Shown piece by piece: positions 53,708-62,205 of a stretch of DNA of 64,000 nt. Numbering within the stretch: the stretch's first letter is position 1; each line of letters starts with the position of its first letter. Below the pieces are notes generated by a model. It did no database searches. It saw nothing but the letters and a program-made list of their open reading frames with translations, and had not been told where the DNA came from. Made by a program: the position numbers and the translations under genes. Source of the stretch: Anaeromicrobium sediminis (GTDB lineage: Bacteria; Bacillota; Clostridia; Peptostreptococcales; Thermotaleaceae); the NCBI RefSeq assembly GCF_002270055.1, contig NZ_NIBG01000001.1, positions 284,937-348,936 on the forward strand, written 5' to 3'.

Positions 53708-53977
53708 TTGTTAAGCAAAGATAATTTTCACGATCATTATGCAGAGCAATTTCCAGTCGAGCAGATTGTAGAGTTCGTGGGAGATAAGGAGTTTCGTTAT
53801 CTTGCTAAGGGTAGCGAGTGCGAGAATTGCGGAGCGAATTTAGATTTAGTCTATAGGCGTGATGATGTAAGTTACGATGAAGCTGAAGGGTTCAATCTTA
53901 AAGAAATAGGCGAACCAATAGGTTTTGCAATTGTCAAATGTTCTTCGTGTAAAAAATGGATTTCTTCAATTGATTGA
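53708..53977 (+). CDS. Small zinc-ribbon-like protein
   Basis: 89 residues starting, most likely, at the TTG at 53708, which is correctly spaced from GAGGGGTGAT; the GTG at 53699 is inside that site. Two Cys pairs, CENCGA and CSSCKK, are 40 residues apart and could bind one Zn. The region between them is acidic (RRDDVSYDEAEGF). Cytoplasmic; family not recognised. Its base composition is visibly richer in G+C than that of its neighbours. Confidence 0.6.
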   Translation: MLSKDNFHDHYAEQFPVEQIVEFVGDKEFRYLAKGSECENCGANLDLVYRRDDVSYDEAEGFNLKEIGEPIGFAIVKCSSCKKWISSID

Positions 53978-54019
53978 AACCAACTTGAAAAGAGCAATTT
54001 GTTTTTATTGCATTGTGTA

Positions 54020-54135
54020 AGGCGGTAGCTAGGGGTTACCCCTTTGCGCATGCCCTTTAGACATTCAAGAGGTCCCTTGGCGCCTTTTGTAGCTTGTCCA
54101 CAAAGGATACAAAGAAAGCCTACAAGGCCTTGAAA
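54020..54135 (-). other. G+C-rich non-coding island with a protein-like trace
   Basis: In an AT-rich surrounding, about 115 bases are rich in G+C. On the minus strand they read GQATKGAKGPLECLKGMRKG and VTPSYRLTQCNKNK with no start codon nearby. It might be the tail of a mobile-element protein; I cannot name it. The rest of the interval 53978-54320 shows nothing. Confidence 0.3.
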
Positions 54136-54321
54136 CTTAATTTATACCTTATATCCTATTATTTTTTCAATCCCTAGTGGAACTGGAACAACAGTAATAA
54201 TCTCTTTCATTTCTGTAATAGCAATGTTATTTCTATTACTATTCCAACTGTGCTTATTTAGCAACTTCTTTCTTTGTGCAGGATAGAATATACTTTATGT
54301 TACATTTGATCTATTTACAAA

Positions 54322-54348
54322 TAAAAAAACAGGGGATTTCTCCCCTGT
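54322..54348 (-). terminator. Terminator after the decayed phage lysis genes
   Basis: ACAGGGGA pairs with TCCCCTGT (loop GAAA on the minus strand), followed by TTTTTTTATT. Confidence 0.85.
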
Positions 54349-54351
54349 AAA

Positions 54352-54560
54352 TTACTCCTGAATTTTATCTTTTGTAGCCTTATTTGTAAAATAGAAAGTT
54401 ACTACCATTGCTGCCAACTGTCTTATAGCTTATGTAAATGTTTCAAGAATTGCAACATCTACTTTGAAAAATATAGTAACTAAAATTTGAACAAATATAG
54501 CTAACATTACTATAGTTACTATTCCTCTAAGGTCCTTATTATTATTTATCTTCTTCACAT
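54352..54560 (-). pseudogene. Holin-like membrane protein remnant
   Basis: The minus strand reads DLRGIVTIVMLAIFVQILVT, then VDVAILETFT, an in-frame TAA, and AIRQLAAMVVTFYFTNKATK with a stop. It resembles small phage holins with two membrane helices. The stop inside the second helix inactivates it. It lies directly behind the endolysin-like gene. Confidence 0.5.
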
Positions 54561-54610
54561 AGTTGAAACCATTTATTTTTTACATTATTTAAGAATTCAT
54601 TTTTTCTATG

Positions 54611-54895
54611 CTATGTATACCCACTGAATTCTTCTAAAGGTAATGCAAAGTCTGTAGCTATTCCTAGCATATGTTTACTCTTTGGAACACCACCTATTTT
54701 TGAATTATAAGCAGGAATCCTATAACCACTGTTAATTTTTATAACTCTTCCATACCACTGACGTAACTTTTGCAATCGCTGTATATGTGCTATAACATCA
54801 GCATTAATTATTACCTCTCCGTTAGCTCTACATTTAAATTGTTTAATATTAAAATTCTTTGTAATTTGTCCATAAAACAATTTTACATTAAGCAT
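54611..54895 (-). CDS. Peptidase M15 (D,D-carboxypeptidase) endolysin-like protein, C-terminally truncated
   Basis: About 94 residues. The N-terminal part (TKNFNIKQFKCRANGEVIIN) and INSGYRIPAYNSKIGGVPKS plus KHMLGIATDFALP show the M15_3 fold with the Zn motif HxxGxAxD. The last His-containing strand of the active site is missing: after DFALPLEEF the frame ends within a few codons. Phage endolysins of this type cut peptidoglycan cross-links. With the broken holin beside it, this is a prophage lysis module in decay. The ATG at 54895 has GGAGG. Confidence 0.65.
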   Translation of the reverse strand: MLNVKLFYGQITKNFNIKQFKCRANGEVIINADVIAHIQRLQKLRQWYGRVIKINSGYRIPAYNSKIGGVPKSKHMLGIATDFALPLEEFSGYT

Positions 54896-55004
54896 TTTCA
54901 TACCTCCATTTCTATTTTTAGACAAAAAAAATAGCGACCAATGCCGCTATCAAATATAAACTGCTTCAAAAAGATATGACACTTTTTTCTCAATTAGTTA
55001 ATCT

Positions 55005-55424
55005 TTATTTACCCCATTTATTCTCAAACATAGTGCAAATATTCTCAATATTTTCTTGCTGTTTCTTTATTCCGCCAGCACGCTTACTTAAATTTAACTT
55101 TATTACCTTACCATCATAAAGATAAATATGAAGCTTTTTACCTAATCCTAAAAACAAATTAGATATCTGTACATCCCTAAACTCCCTATAAGGAATTACA
55201 GTCGTCTCCTTAGGATTAGACATCAAATCCAACTTAACCATAACAAGACTCTGGCTTGTAAAACCAAGAATAAAAAATTTAGTTTTGAAAGAAGAAAATA
55301 CCCCCAGTAGTAATGAGTCCTTAAATGTTGGCTGCATATTCCCATGACAATAATACACTGGCAATTCATCTTCACTATAATGTGGCGCCAATATTTGCTC
55401 TATCTTTTCATCTGTAATCTTCAT
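55005..55424 (-). CDS. Bacterial PH-domain-like protein
   Basis: 139 residues. The middle consists of beta strands such as FFILGFTSQSLVMVKLDL, TTVIPYREFRDVQISNLFLG and KLHIYLYDGKVIKLNLSKRA, followed by a long C-terminal helix, the order of bacterial PH (YdfK/YokE-like) domains. No signal or membrane segment. Role unknown. The start has AGAGAGG. A 50-bp sequence about 120 bases upstream also occurs before the superoxide dismutase gene. Confidence 0.65.
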   Translation of the reverse strand: MKITDEKIEQILAPHYSEDELPVYYCHGNMQPTFKDSLLLGVFSSFKTKFFILGFTSQSLVMVKLDLMSNPKETTVIPYREFRDVQISNLFLGLGKKLHIYLYDGKVIKLNLSKRAGGIKKQQENIENICTMFENKWGK

Positions 55425-55538
55425 TCGTAAAACCTCTCTTTTATCTTATATCTATTTCAATAAGAATACTAATTTAAAAATATTATGCTCACCTATTACT
55501 TATTCATTCGAAAATAACCCCTTATAGGTGCTCATGCG

Positions 55539-55590
55539 TTAAACATTATTTATCCCTCTGTTAAAATTAATTTTTTATGCATATATTGTA
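55539..55590 (-). repeat. 50-bp repeated upstream element, copy 1
   Basis: TTAAACATTATTTATCCCTC and the following 30 bases are almost identical to 57467-57517. Both copies lie 75-120 bases upstream of a minus-strand gene (PH-like protein here, Cu/Zn SOD there). Confidence 0.65.
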
Positions 55591-55613
55591 AATTTAGTTT
55601 GTTTAGGAAGTTG

Positions 55614-55641
55614 TAAAGGCAGGAAGTTTTTCCTGCCTTTA
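55614..55641 (-). terminator. Hairpin after the alpha/beta hydrolase gene
   Basis: TAAAGGCAGGA and TCCTGCCTTTA form an 11-bp stem over six bases; the T-run is within the stem end. It overlaps nearly the position of the hydrolase stop. Confidence 0.65.
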
Positions 55642-55644
55642 ATA

Positions 55645-56631
55645 TTACATATTTTTGTCTAAAAAAGTTTTTATTCTTTTTAGATATTCTTCTGAATACA
55701 TCTTCAAACTATCTGTATGCCCAGCTTTTTCTGCAATCCAAAATACAGCATTAGAATTATTCTTGAGTGACTTAAAAATTACTTCTGAATTAGTATAAGG
55801 TATAACCTTATCATTTTTACCATGAATAAGAAAAATGGGTTGTGAATGCATATTCTTTACTGTACGCATTGGAGAAACTTCATCTATGTTTAAATCATAT
55901 ATTTTCGCTATCATAATTATAACTTTATTCTTATAAGGAAAGTGACGAAGTATAGACCAATAAGATAACCCCCCTACGTTATTTGATACAATATTTAAAT
56001 TATGTGGCAGAGTATTTATATCGTCCATGATAAAAAGTTTCAAATCTCTAAAGGCACTATCGGCAATTAAAGCATCTACTCTTTCATCTTCTCCTACAGC
56101 TTCTATTGAAGTAACTGCTCCCATAGAAAAACCAACAAGCCCAATTTTTTCTCCAACTTCTCCTCTTTCCTTTAAATAGTCTACAGCACCTAATACATCA
56201 TACTTTTCATAATAACCAAAAGAAATCAAGTCCCCATCTGAATTACCATGACCTCTTAGATCAAAAGCAAATACATTATATCCCCGTGGTGTCAGATATT
56301 TAACTAACCTTTTTGTTCGTCCAGCCGCTAGTCTATTTTCATCATAACCATGTACTACAATCAATGTCCTATTACTAGGTACTTTTGCATAGAAAAAAGT
56401 GCCTTTTAAAGTTAGATTATCTTTTTTACTTTTGAACACAACTTCTTCCCACGAGAATTTTTCTGGATTTAAAGATATTTCTATTCGTTTTTCACTTGTT
56501 CTATGTATTAATGCATTACTTACTTTATAATATACAAAAGTCATGCTGATGGCTGATATTAAAAGTATTATTAATAAAATCATAAAAATAGTTTGTATAG
56601 TTCTATACTGTTTTTTAATACTGGCTTTCAT
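55645..56631 (-). CDS. Membrane-anchored alpha/beta hydrolase
   Basis: 328 residues. An N-terminal membrane helix (IFMILLIILLISAISMTFVY) precedes a serine hydrolase domain: VVHGYDENRLAAGRTKRLVK (oxyanion strand), AFDLRGHGNSDGD, the nucleophile elbow GLVGFSMGAVTS, LIHGKNDKVIPYTNS (Asp) and AEKAGHTDSL (His). All triad residues are present. It belongs to the bacterial BEM46/YqkD-like group with an external catalytic domain; substrate unknown. Good ribosome site. Alone, with its own hairpin. Confidence 0.88.
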   Translation of the reverse strand: MKASIKKQYRTIQTIFMILLIILLISAISMTFVYYKVSNALIHRTSEKRIEISLNPEKFSWEEVVFKSKKDNLTLKGTFFYAKVPSNRTLIVVHGYDENRLAAGRTKRLVKYLTPRGYNVFAFDLRGHGNSDGDLISFGYYEKYDVLGAVDYLKERGEVGEKIGLVGFSMGAVTSIEAVGEDERVDALIADSAFRDLKLFIMDDINTLPHNLNIVSNNVGGLSYWSILRHFPYKNKVIIMIAKIYDLNIDEVSPMRTVKNMHSQPIFLIHGKNDKVIPYTNSEVIFKSLKNNSNAVFWIAEKAGHTDSLKMYSEEYLKRIKTFLDKNM

Positions 56632-56793
56632 TTTATTATTTCCCCTATTATATATTTTTTAATTCTGCTGCTAATTCCATCAATAGTATTCCCGTATGTA
56701 GCTAATTATTTTATGGAATTTTAATCCAATTGGAAAACTAGTGTGTGTTTACCCTAGCTTAAATAATCCATTAATCATTCATTATTTAAGAAC

Positions 56794-56823
56794 TAAAAAA
56801 AGCAGGAACCTAAGCCCCTGCAT
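56794..56823 (-). terminator. Look-alike terminator 3, after the SOD gene
   Basis: On the minus strand GCAGGGGCTTAGGTTCCTGC then TTTTTTTAG. Same loop and nearly the same flanks as the hairpin at 52158. Confidence 0.75.
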
Positions 56824-56893
56824 TGTCATTATATTTTCCATCACTAGGTATTGTATTTTGTATTGTTTATTTCTACATTTGAATAGTTGTTTA

Positions 56894-57391
56894 TCAGTAA
56901 AATGGTAAATAATTGTAGTAGGGTTTTATTACTCCGCAAGCAAGTCTTCTTCCTGCATTCCCTGAAGGTTGTGTTCTATAATCATCGGGATTTTCATGTA
57001 TTATAATGGATTTTCCTATTACATCTCTCACCTTAAATTTATTAGTAAAAAACTCCATTGTTGTTCTTCCATCATTTGAAAATAGAACAGGAAAATCTCC
57101 TGCATGATTCCCATGAGGTTGATTAGTTGGATTCCAGTGACCACCAGCATCTTTAAATGGAGCATCACTTTCTCCTATGTTGCAATTTCCAAACTCATGG
57201 ATATGAAACCCAAAGGGACCTATAGGATCAAGATCTCCTCTTGCAGGTTGATACGGTGGCAATCCCTGTATATTCGCATATACCAGAGCACCCCCAGGTA
57301 CATCTCTTATAAAGATTACACCTCTAATTTGTGGTCTGATCGGCCCTCCTCTTACATTGGCTATAGCTATATATGGGTATTTGCTTTCCAT
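56894..57391 (-). CDS. Cu/Zn superoxide dismutase-like protein
   Basis: 165 residues with the Greek-key fold and the metal ligands in order: GFHIHEFGNC (two Cu His), GGHWNPTNQPHGNHAGDFP (bridging His and Zn ligands His, His, Asp) and SIIIHENPDDYRT (last Cu His). The disulfide Cys are in FGNCN and RLACGVI, and the active-site Arg region reads NAGRRLACGV. No signal peptide or lipobox is seen, unlike most bacterial SodC. YojM-like spore-associated SODs of Bacillus are the nearest idea. Start with GGAGATG. Alone, with a terminator. Confidence 0.9.
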   Translation of the reverse strand: MESKYPYIAIANVRGGPIRPQIRGVIFIRDVPGGALVYANIQGLPPYQPARGDLDPIGPFGFHIHEFGNCNIGESDAPFKDAGGHWNPTNQPHGNHAGDFPVLFSNDGRTTMEFFTNKFKVRDVIGKSIIIHENPDDYRTQPSGNAGRRLACGVIKPYYNYLPFY

Positions 57392-57466
57392 ACGCTCATC
57401 TCCATATTTATCTAATTACTTACTCTATAATATGATACGGAGTAATATATTGTTATCACTCCTATA

Positions 57467-57517
57467 TTAAACATTATTTATCCCTCTGTTAAAATTAATT
57501 TTATATACATATATTCT
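57467..57517 (-). repeat. 50-bp repeated upstream element, copy 2
   Basis: Nearly identical to 55539-55590. It sits 75 bases upstream of the SOD start, a position suited to a promoter and leader. Confidence 0.65.
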
Positions 57518-57613
57518 ACATAGTTTCCTTTTTTATAAAAATATTTTAACCTTGTCCGTTCCAATTAAAGACTTGTCTACATATTGTGTAGTGATGAGAG
57601 GAGATGAGGTTTT

Positions 57614-58759
57614 ATGGCAATAATTAATGTGCCTAATGATTTTTCAACTATCCAAGAAGCAGTGGATATTGTATCAGAAGGTGATGTAATCCTGGTAAGT
57701 CCAAAAGAAAATATGGAGCCTTATAATGAAGAAGTGCATATTACCACTAATAATATCCGTATTATAGCAAATGGTAAAAATGTTCTTCTTGATGGGACAA
57801 TAGGTTCCCTTGATATTGCCTTTTCAATAACTAGTGTTACTGATGTCTCTGGAGTGGAGATTAAAGGATTTAAGATTCAGAATTATAATGATGGGATCTT
57901 AATAAGTGGTGGTAATTATAACCGTATCATTGGTAACAAAATCATGGTTACACACCGAGGAATTATTTGTGCTTTGTCAGTTGGTAACCTGATATGGAAA
58001 AATGAAGTAAAAGGTAATGGTAATGGTGATGGTATATATGTAGGGTTACAATCAGATAGCAACTGGATAATAGAAAACGTAGTGCATGGATATAACGTTG
58101 GTTTACGTATAGAAGAGTCAAGAGGTAACGCACTTGCATGTAATCTATCCTTTAATAATGGAATTGGTTTTGCACTCTTCCCGTCACCTAATACACTCCT
58201 TTTAGGTAATGAGGTATTTAAAACCAGTGGTCAACGTATCATCTCTAGCCCTAATAGCGTGTTAATAAACAATAAAATCAATTGTAACGATGGAGAGTTG
58301 GTAGTCTCTATCGAATCTAAAAACTGCATTCTTTCTGAAAACGAAATCAAAAGGAATAGTGACAACGGAATTGCTAGTGGTGGTGACTTTACCATTATTG
58401 AAGAAAATAATATTCAAGAGAACAAAGAAGATGGAATTATTGTTTTAAACAAAAACACCATCATTAGGAATTGTATAGAATGTAATAAGGCAAATGGTAT
58501 AAATATTGAAGGAGACGAAAACAACGTTGTCCAGAATAAGGTGTGCAACAATAAAGTATTAGATATTGATGACAATGGCACTGACAATGAATTTGCTGAT
58601 AATAAATGCAGTACAAGCGACCCTCAAGACATCTGTAAAAATTGCCATTATAAATATTATCATTATGGATATTGTCCTTACAAAGATTACTATTGTGAAT
58701 ATTGTCCTTATAAATATACTAAATATTGTCCTTGTAGGTATGAACATGATTATGATTAA
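57614..58759 (+). CDS. Parallel beta-helix protein with Cys/Tyr-rich tail
   Basis: 381 residues. The N-terminal part, INVPNDFSTIQEAVDIVSEG, is the usual cap of NosD/pectate-lyase-like repeats. Residues 40-330 form coils of Asn-rich repeats (NRIIGNKIMVTH, NLIWKNEVKGNGNGD, NWIIENVVHGYNVG, NCILSENEIKRNSDNG). From about 340 the tail has repeated Cys pairs with Tyr/His: CKNCHYKYYHYGYCPYKDYY, CEYCPYKYTKYCPC. No signal peptide is visible, so assembly on a spore surface is more likely than secretion. The tail may bind metal or form disulfide/di-tyrosine links. SD AGGAGATGAGG; terminator follows. Confidence 0.85.
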   Translation: MAIINVPNDFSTIQEAVDIVSEGDVILVSPKENMEPYNEEVHITTNNIRIIANGKNVLLDGTIGSLDIAFSITSVTDVSGVEIKGFKIQNYNDGILISGGNYNRIIGNKIMVTHRGIICALSVGNLIWKNEVKGNGNGDGIYVGLQSDSNWIIENVVHGYNVGLRIEESRGNALACNLSFNNGIGFALFPSPNTLLLGNEVFKTSGQRIISSPNSVLINNKINCNDGELVVSIESKNCILSENEIKRNSDNGIASGGDFTIIEENNIQENKEDGIIVLNKNTIIRNCIECNKANGINIEGDENNVVQNKVCNNKVLDIDDNGTDNEFADNKCSTSDPQDICKNCHYKYYHYGYCPYKDYYCEYCPYKYTKYCPCRYEHDYD

Positions 58760-58774
58760 ATATTTAATTATAAG

Positions 58775-58808
58775 AATAGCAAGGGATTTATTCCCCTGCT
58801 ATTTTTTT
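58775..58808 (+). terminator. Terminator of the beta-helix gene
   Basis: AATAGCAAGGG pairs with CCCCTGCTATT (one wobble/mismatch), then TTTTTTA on the plus strand. Confidence 0.85.
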
Positions 58809-58980
58809 ATACTCCAGATATATCTGTCTTTTTTCAATCTATCCCTTATTGTATCAAATATAAAAAATTTAGTATTTTCTGTAGAATTTTGTTTTTATCC
58901 AAATTTATTTATGGTAATATATATTTATATTTTTTCTAACAAGTTAGCATATAGACATACATAAAGAGGAGACGTATAGG

Positions 58981-60177
58981 ATGAATTTTTCAAAGAGAAT
59001 ATTAAATATGAACGAAAGTCCCATAAGGAAATTAACGCCTTATGCAGAAGCGGCTAAATCACAAAATAAAAAAGTATATCATTTAAACATAGGCCAACCA
59101 GATATAGAAACACCTCATTTATTTATGAACAAAATTAAAAGTTTAGAAGATAAAATAATCAAATATACTAGTTCCACAGGAAATGATGAACTTATAGACA
59201 ATTTTATAGAATTTTATAAGGATTATGGTCTAGATTATAAAAGGGATGAAATATTAATCACCAATGGCGCTAGTGAAGGTCTTTTATTTACCCTTATGGC
59301 CCTAGGTGATGTGGGAGATGAGATCATAATCCCAGAGCCCTTTTATACTAACTATAAGGGAATTTGTTCTTCAATAGGTATAAATGTGGTTCCTATAACT
59401 ACTAAAATAGAAGATGCTTTTCATTTACCTTCTAAAGAAGATTTTATAAATAAAATTACAGATAAAACTAAAGCCATATTACTATCTAATCCATCTAATC
59501 CAACAGGAGTTGTTTATACTAAGGAAGAAATAGAAACTATTGCTACTATAGCAAAAGAACATAATTTATATGTTATCTCCGATGAAGTATATAGGGACTT
59601 TATATATGATGATAAAGAATTTAATAGTTTTGGTGAGATAAACCCTATAGCAGATAGAGTGATTTTAATAGATAGTTTGTCTAAGAGATTTAGTGCTTGT
59701 GGTGCTAGAATAGGTTCCATAGTCACTAAAAACAAATTGTTAATAAAAGAAATTTTAAAGTTGTGCCAGCTTAGATTATGCTGTCCAATGCTAGAGCAAA
59801 TTGGTGCTGCAGAACTTTTAAAAACCCCAAAGGATTATTTTATTTCATCCTTAGATACATACAAAAAAAGAAGAGATGTATTGTATAATGAATTGAAGAA
59901 AATTCCTAATATAACTATAACCAAACCAGAAGGAGCATTTTACATAGTTATAAAACTGCCAGTTAAGGATGCAGAAGATTTTTGCATCTGGTTATTAAGA
60001 GATTTTTCTTTTAATAATGAAACTGTCATGCTATCTCCTGCTAAAAACTTTTATTGTTCAGACCTTGGTCACAACGAAGTTAGAATTGCTTATGTTATAG
60101 ATGAAAATGAATTGATAAAAGCTTCACAAATTTTAAAAATAGGATTAGAAAAATATACATTAGAAAAGGGTTGCTAA
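58981..60177 (+). CDS. Class I PLP-dependent aminotransferase
   Basis: 398 residues, fold type I. SPIRKLTPYAEAAKSQNKKV and LNIGQPDIETP open the protein; the PLP-binding residues are in LLSNPSNPTGVVYTKEE (Asn), VISDEVYRDFIY (Asp and Tyr), the Schiff-base Lys in DSLSKRFSACGARIGS, and NEVRIAYV (carboxylate-binding Arg). It is close to aspartate/aromatic aminotransferases of Clostridia. Exact amino donor not decidable. An alanine dehydrogenase lies convergently next door, so both may feed the pyruvate/alanine pool. Confidence 0.92.
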   Translation: MNFSKRILNMNESPIRKLTPYAEAAKSQNKKVYHLNIGQPDIETPHLFMNKIKSLEDKIIKYTSSTGNDELIDNFIEFYKDYGLDYKRDEILITNGASEGLLFTLMALGDVGDEIIIPEPFYTNYKGICSSIGINVVPITTKIEDAFHLPSKEDFINKITDKTKAILLSNPSNPTGVVYTKEEIETIATIAKEHNLYVISDEVYRDFIYDDKEFNSFGEINPIADRVILIDSLSKRFSACGARIGSIVTKNKLLIKEILKLCQLRLCCPMLEQIGAAELLKTPKDYFISSLDTYKKRRDVLYNELKKIPNITITKPEGAFYIVIKLPVKDAEDFCIWLLRDFSFNNETVMLSPAKNFYCSDLGHNEVRIAYVIDENELIKASQILKIGLEKYTLEKGC

Positions 60178-60198
60178 ATTAGCAACCCTGAATTTTTA
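60168..60198 (+). terminator. Terminator overlapping the aminotransferase stop
   Basis: GGGTTGCTAAATTAGCAACCC, then TGAATTTTTATT. The TAA stop is inside the loop region of the hairpin. Confidence 0.8.
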
Positions 60199-60209
60199 TT
60201 AAATATTAT

Positions 60210-61328
60210 TTACCCAATAACTTCTTCTAATGGAGTGTACTCTAAATTGTGAGCTTTAGCTACTGATTCATAAGTAACTTTACCTTCAATTACGTTAACT
60301 CCCTTAGCTAGAGCCTTGTTTTGCTTAATAGCCTCTAAGTATCCCTTATTAGCTATTTGTAATCCATATGGTAATGTAGCACTAGTTAATGCTAATGTAG
60401 AAGTTCTAGCTACTGCTCCTGGCATATTAGCAACGGAATAATGAATTACACCATGCTTTTCATATACTGGATTGTCATGAGTAGTTATTCTATCGATTGT
60501 AGCAATAGAACCACCTTGATCTATAGCAACGTCTACGATAACAGAACCTGGTTCCATAGCTTTAACCATATCTTCTGTTACTAAGTGAGGTGCCTTTGCT
60601 CCTGGGATTAATACAGCACCTATTACTAGGTCTGACTCTTTAACTGCCTTAGCTATGTTATAGCTGTTTGATACTACAGTTTTAATTCTTCCTTGGAACA
60701 TATCGTCTAAGTATATTAATCTTTGTGCATTAATATCTAATATAGTTACATCTGCACCTAATCCAATAGCCATCTTAGCTGCATGAGTACCAACGATACC
60801 TCCACCAATTACAGTAACTTTAGCTGGTTCTACTCCAGGTACTCCACCTAGTAACACACCTTTTCCACCTTCGTGCTTTTCTAAGAATTGAGCTCCTATT
60901 TGAGTAGCCATTCTTCCTGCTACCATACTCATTGGAGTTAAAAGTGGTAATGAACCATCTTCTAATTGAACAGTTTCATAAGCAATAGATACAACATTTT
61001 TTTCAATTAAAGCTTCTGTTAACTCTGGCTCTGGAGCTAAGTGTAAATATGTATACAAGATTTGTCCTTCTTTAAAGTATGCATATTCCTCTTTTAGTGG
61101 CTCCTTAACCTTAATAATCATGTCAGCCATGTCGAAAACTTCCTTAGCAGTAGGTATTATTTCAGCACCAGCTTCCACATAAATCTCATTAGAAAAACCG
61201 CTACCTAAGCCCGCATTGTTTTCAATAATAACTTTGTGTCCTGCTCTTACAAAAGCATCCACACCTGCCGGAGTTATAGCAACTCTGTTCTCATTGTTCT
61301 TAATTTCCTTAGGAATTCCAACTATCAT
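60210..61328 (-). CDS. ald: Alanine dehydrogenase
   Basis: Ald converts L-alanine and NAD+ to pyruvate, ammonia and NADH. The 372 residues start [20 protein letters not shown], the strongly conserved signature, and include [31 protein letters not shown], the catalytic His region [18 protein letters not shown], and the NAD-binding fold [20 protein letters not shown]. In spore formers the enzyme supports alanine use and sporulation. Clear GGAGGG site. Single gene. Confidence 0.97.
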   Translation of the reverse strand: MIVGIPKEIKNNENRVAITPAGVDAFVRAGHKVIIENNAGLGSGFSNEIYVEAGAEIIPTAKEVFDMADMIIKVKEPLKEEYAYFKEGQILYTYLHLAPEPELTEALIEKNVVSIAYETVQLEDGSLPLLTPMSMVAGRMATQIGAQFLEKHEGGKGVLLGGVPGVEPAKVTVIGGGIVGTHAAKMAIGLGADVTILDINAQRLIYLDDMFQGRIKTVVSNSYNIAKAVKESDLVIGAVLIPGAKAPHLVTEDMVKAMEPGSVIVDVAIDQGGSIATIDRITTHDNPVYEKHGVIHYSVANMPGAVARTSTLALTSATLPYGLQIANKGYLEAIKQNKALAKGVNVIEGKVTYESVAKAHNLEYTPLEEVIG

Positions 61329-61469
61329 TTGTATCCCTCCATACGAATTATTCTAGAGTCATTAGGCTCTAGGAAGATTATAACATATCTATTATTAAGT
61401 TTGTAGCTTTTTTATGAATTTTAAGAATGTTATATTTTTGTCAGAATGTTGTGTTTTTGTCAGAATATT

Positions 61470-62075
61470 CTATTTGCTAAACATTCTATCCCAAAAGCCC
61501 TTTTTCTCCTCTAATCTCTTTACTCTTTCCTTTAGTTCAGCCAATTCATAGCTCTTTTCTTTTACTTTCATCTTTAACCGTGCATTTTCTGATATTAAAA
61601 CATCCTTTTCCTTATTTGGTTCCCCATTTAAAAGTGCTTGTCCACTATCTTTTCTTTCTTCTAGTAAATTTTCCATATGAGTTATAATATCAGTTTTCAC
61701 TTCATCCATTTTATATTTTAAATCATTAGTGATGAAATTTTGTATTTCATATACATCACTAGTGTTCATGATAGCCGTACAATCATTAGGTACTATATCT
61801 ACTTCCGCTGTGGCAGCCACAGGAGCTTCACCATCATTTATTATGACTTCAGGGGATTTTAATATTAATTTAATCTGTTTATTAGTAAGCCCTTTCCCCT
61901 GTAAATCCTTTATGTATAAAAAGGTTTCCACTTCCTTGTCTGTGTAATATCTTCTATTTGAATTAGTTCTTGGTATTTCTAAATCAAAATCCGTTTCATA
62001 ATACCTAAGAACATGAGTAGGATACTCTGTAATTTTGCTTACTTCCGATATGGTATATTGTTTCTTTTTCTCCAT
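61470..62075 (-). CDS. MerR-family DNA-binding protein with coiled coil
   Basis: 201 residues. The N-terminal MerR helix-turn-helix reads YTISEVSKITEYPTHVLRYY and TNSNRRYYTDKEVETFLYIK, with the typical LQGKGLTNKQIKLIL. Residues 85-130 are a linker rich in Ala/Val; residues 140-195 form a heptad coiled coil (LKMKVKEKSYELAELKERVK). It ends in KGFWDRMF. This two-part form recalls RacA-like or chromosome-associated MerR proteins rather than metal sensors, and no ligand-binding Cys exist. Alone. Confidence 0.85.
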   Translation of the reverse strand: MEKKKQYTISEVSKITEYPTHVLRYYETDFDLEIPRTNSNRRYYTDKEVETFLYIKDLQGKGLTNKQIKLILKSPEVIINDGEAPVAATAEVDIVPNDCTAIMNTSDVYEIQNFITNDLKYKMDEVKTDIITHMENLLEERKDSGQALLNGEPNKEKDVLISENARLKMKVKEKSYELAELKERVKRLEEKKGFWDRMFSK

Positions 62076-62205
62076 AAAATTACACCCCCTTATTTTCTAT
62101 TCTTTATAGACATTCTAATTCCTTCATACTTTTATAAAATAAAAATAGCAAATTCGAACACTATTAGACTATCTTTTCATAAGAGAGTGTAATAATTATA
62201 TAATA

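Noticed and set aside
54352-54560. In-frame stop in the holin-like frame as a second selenocysteine
   Set aside because: The stop is TAA, not TGA, and no redox motif is present.
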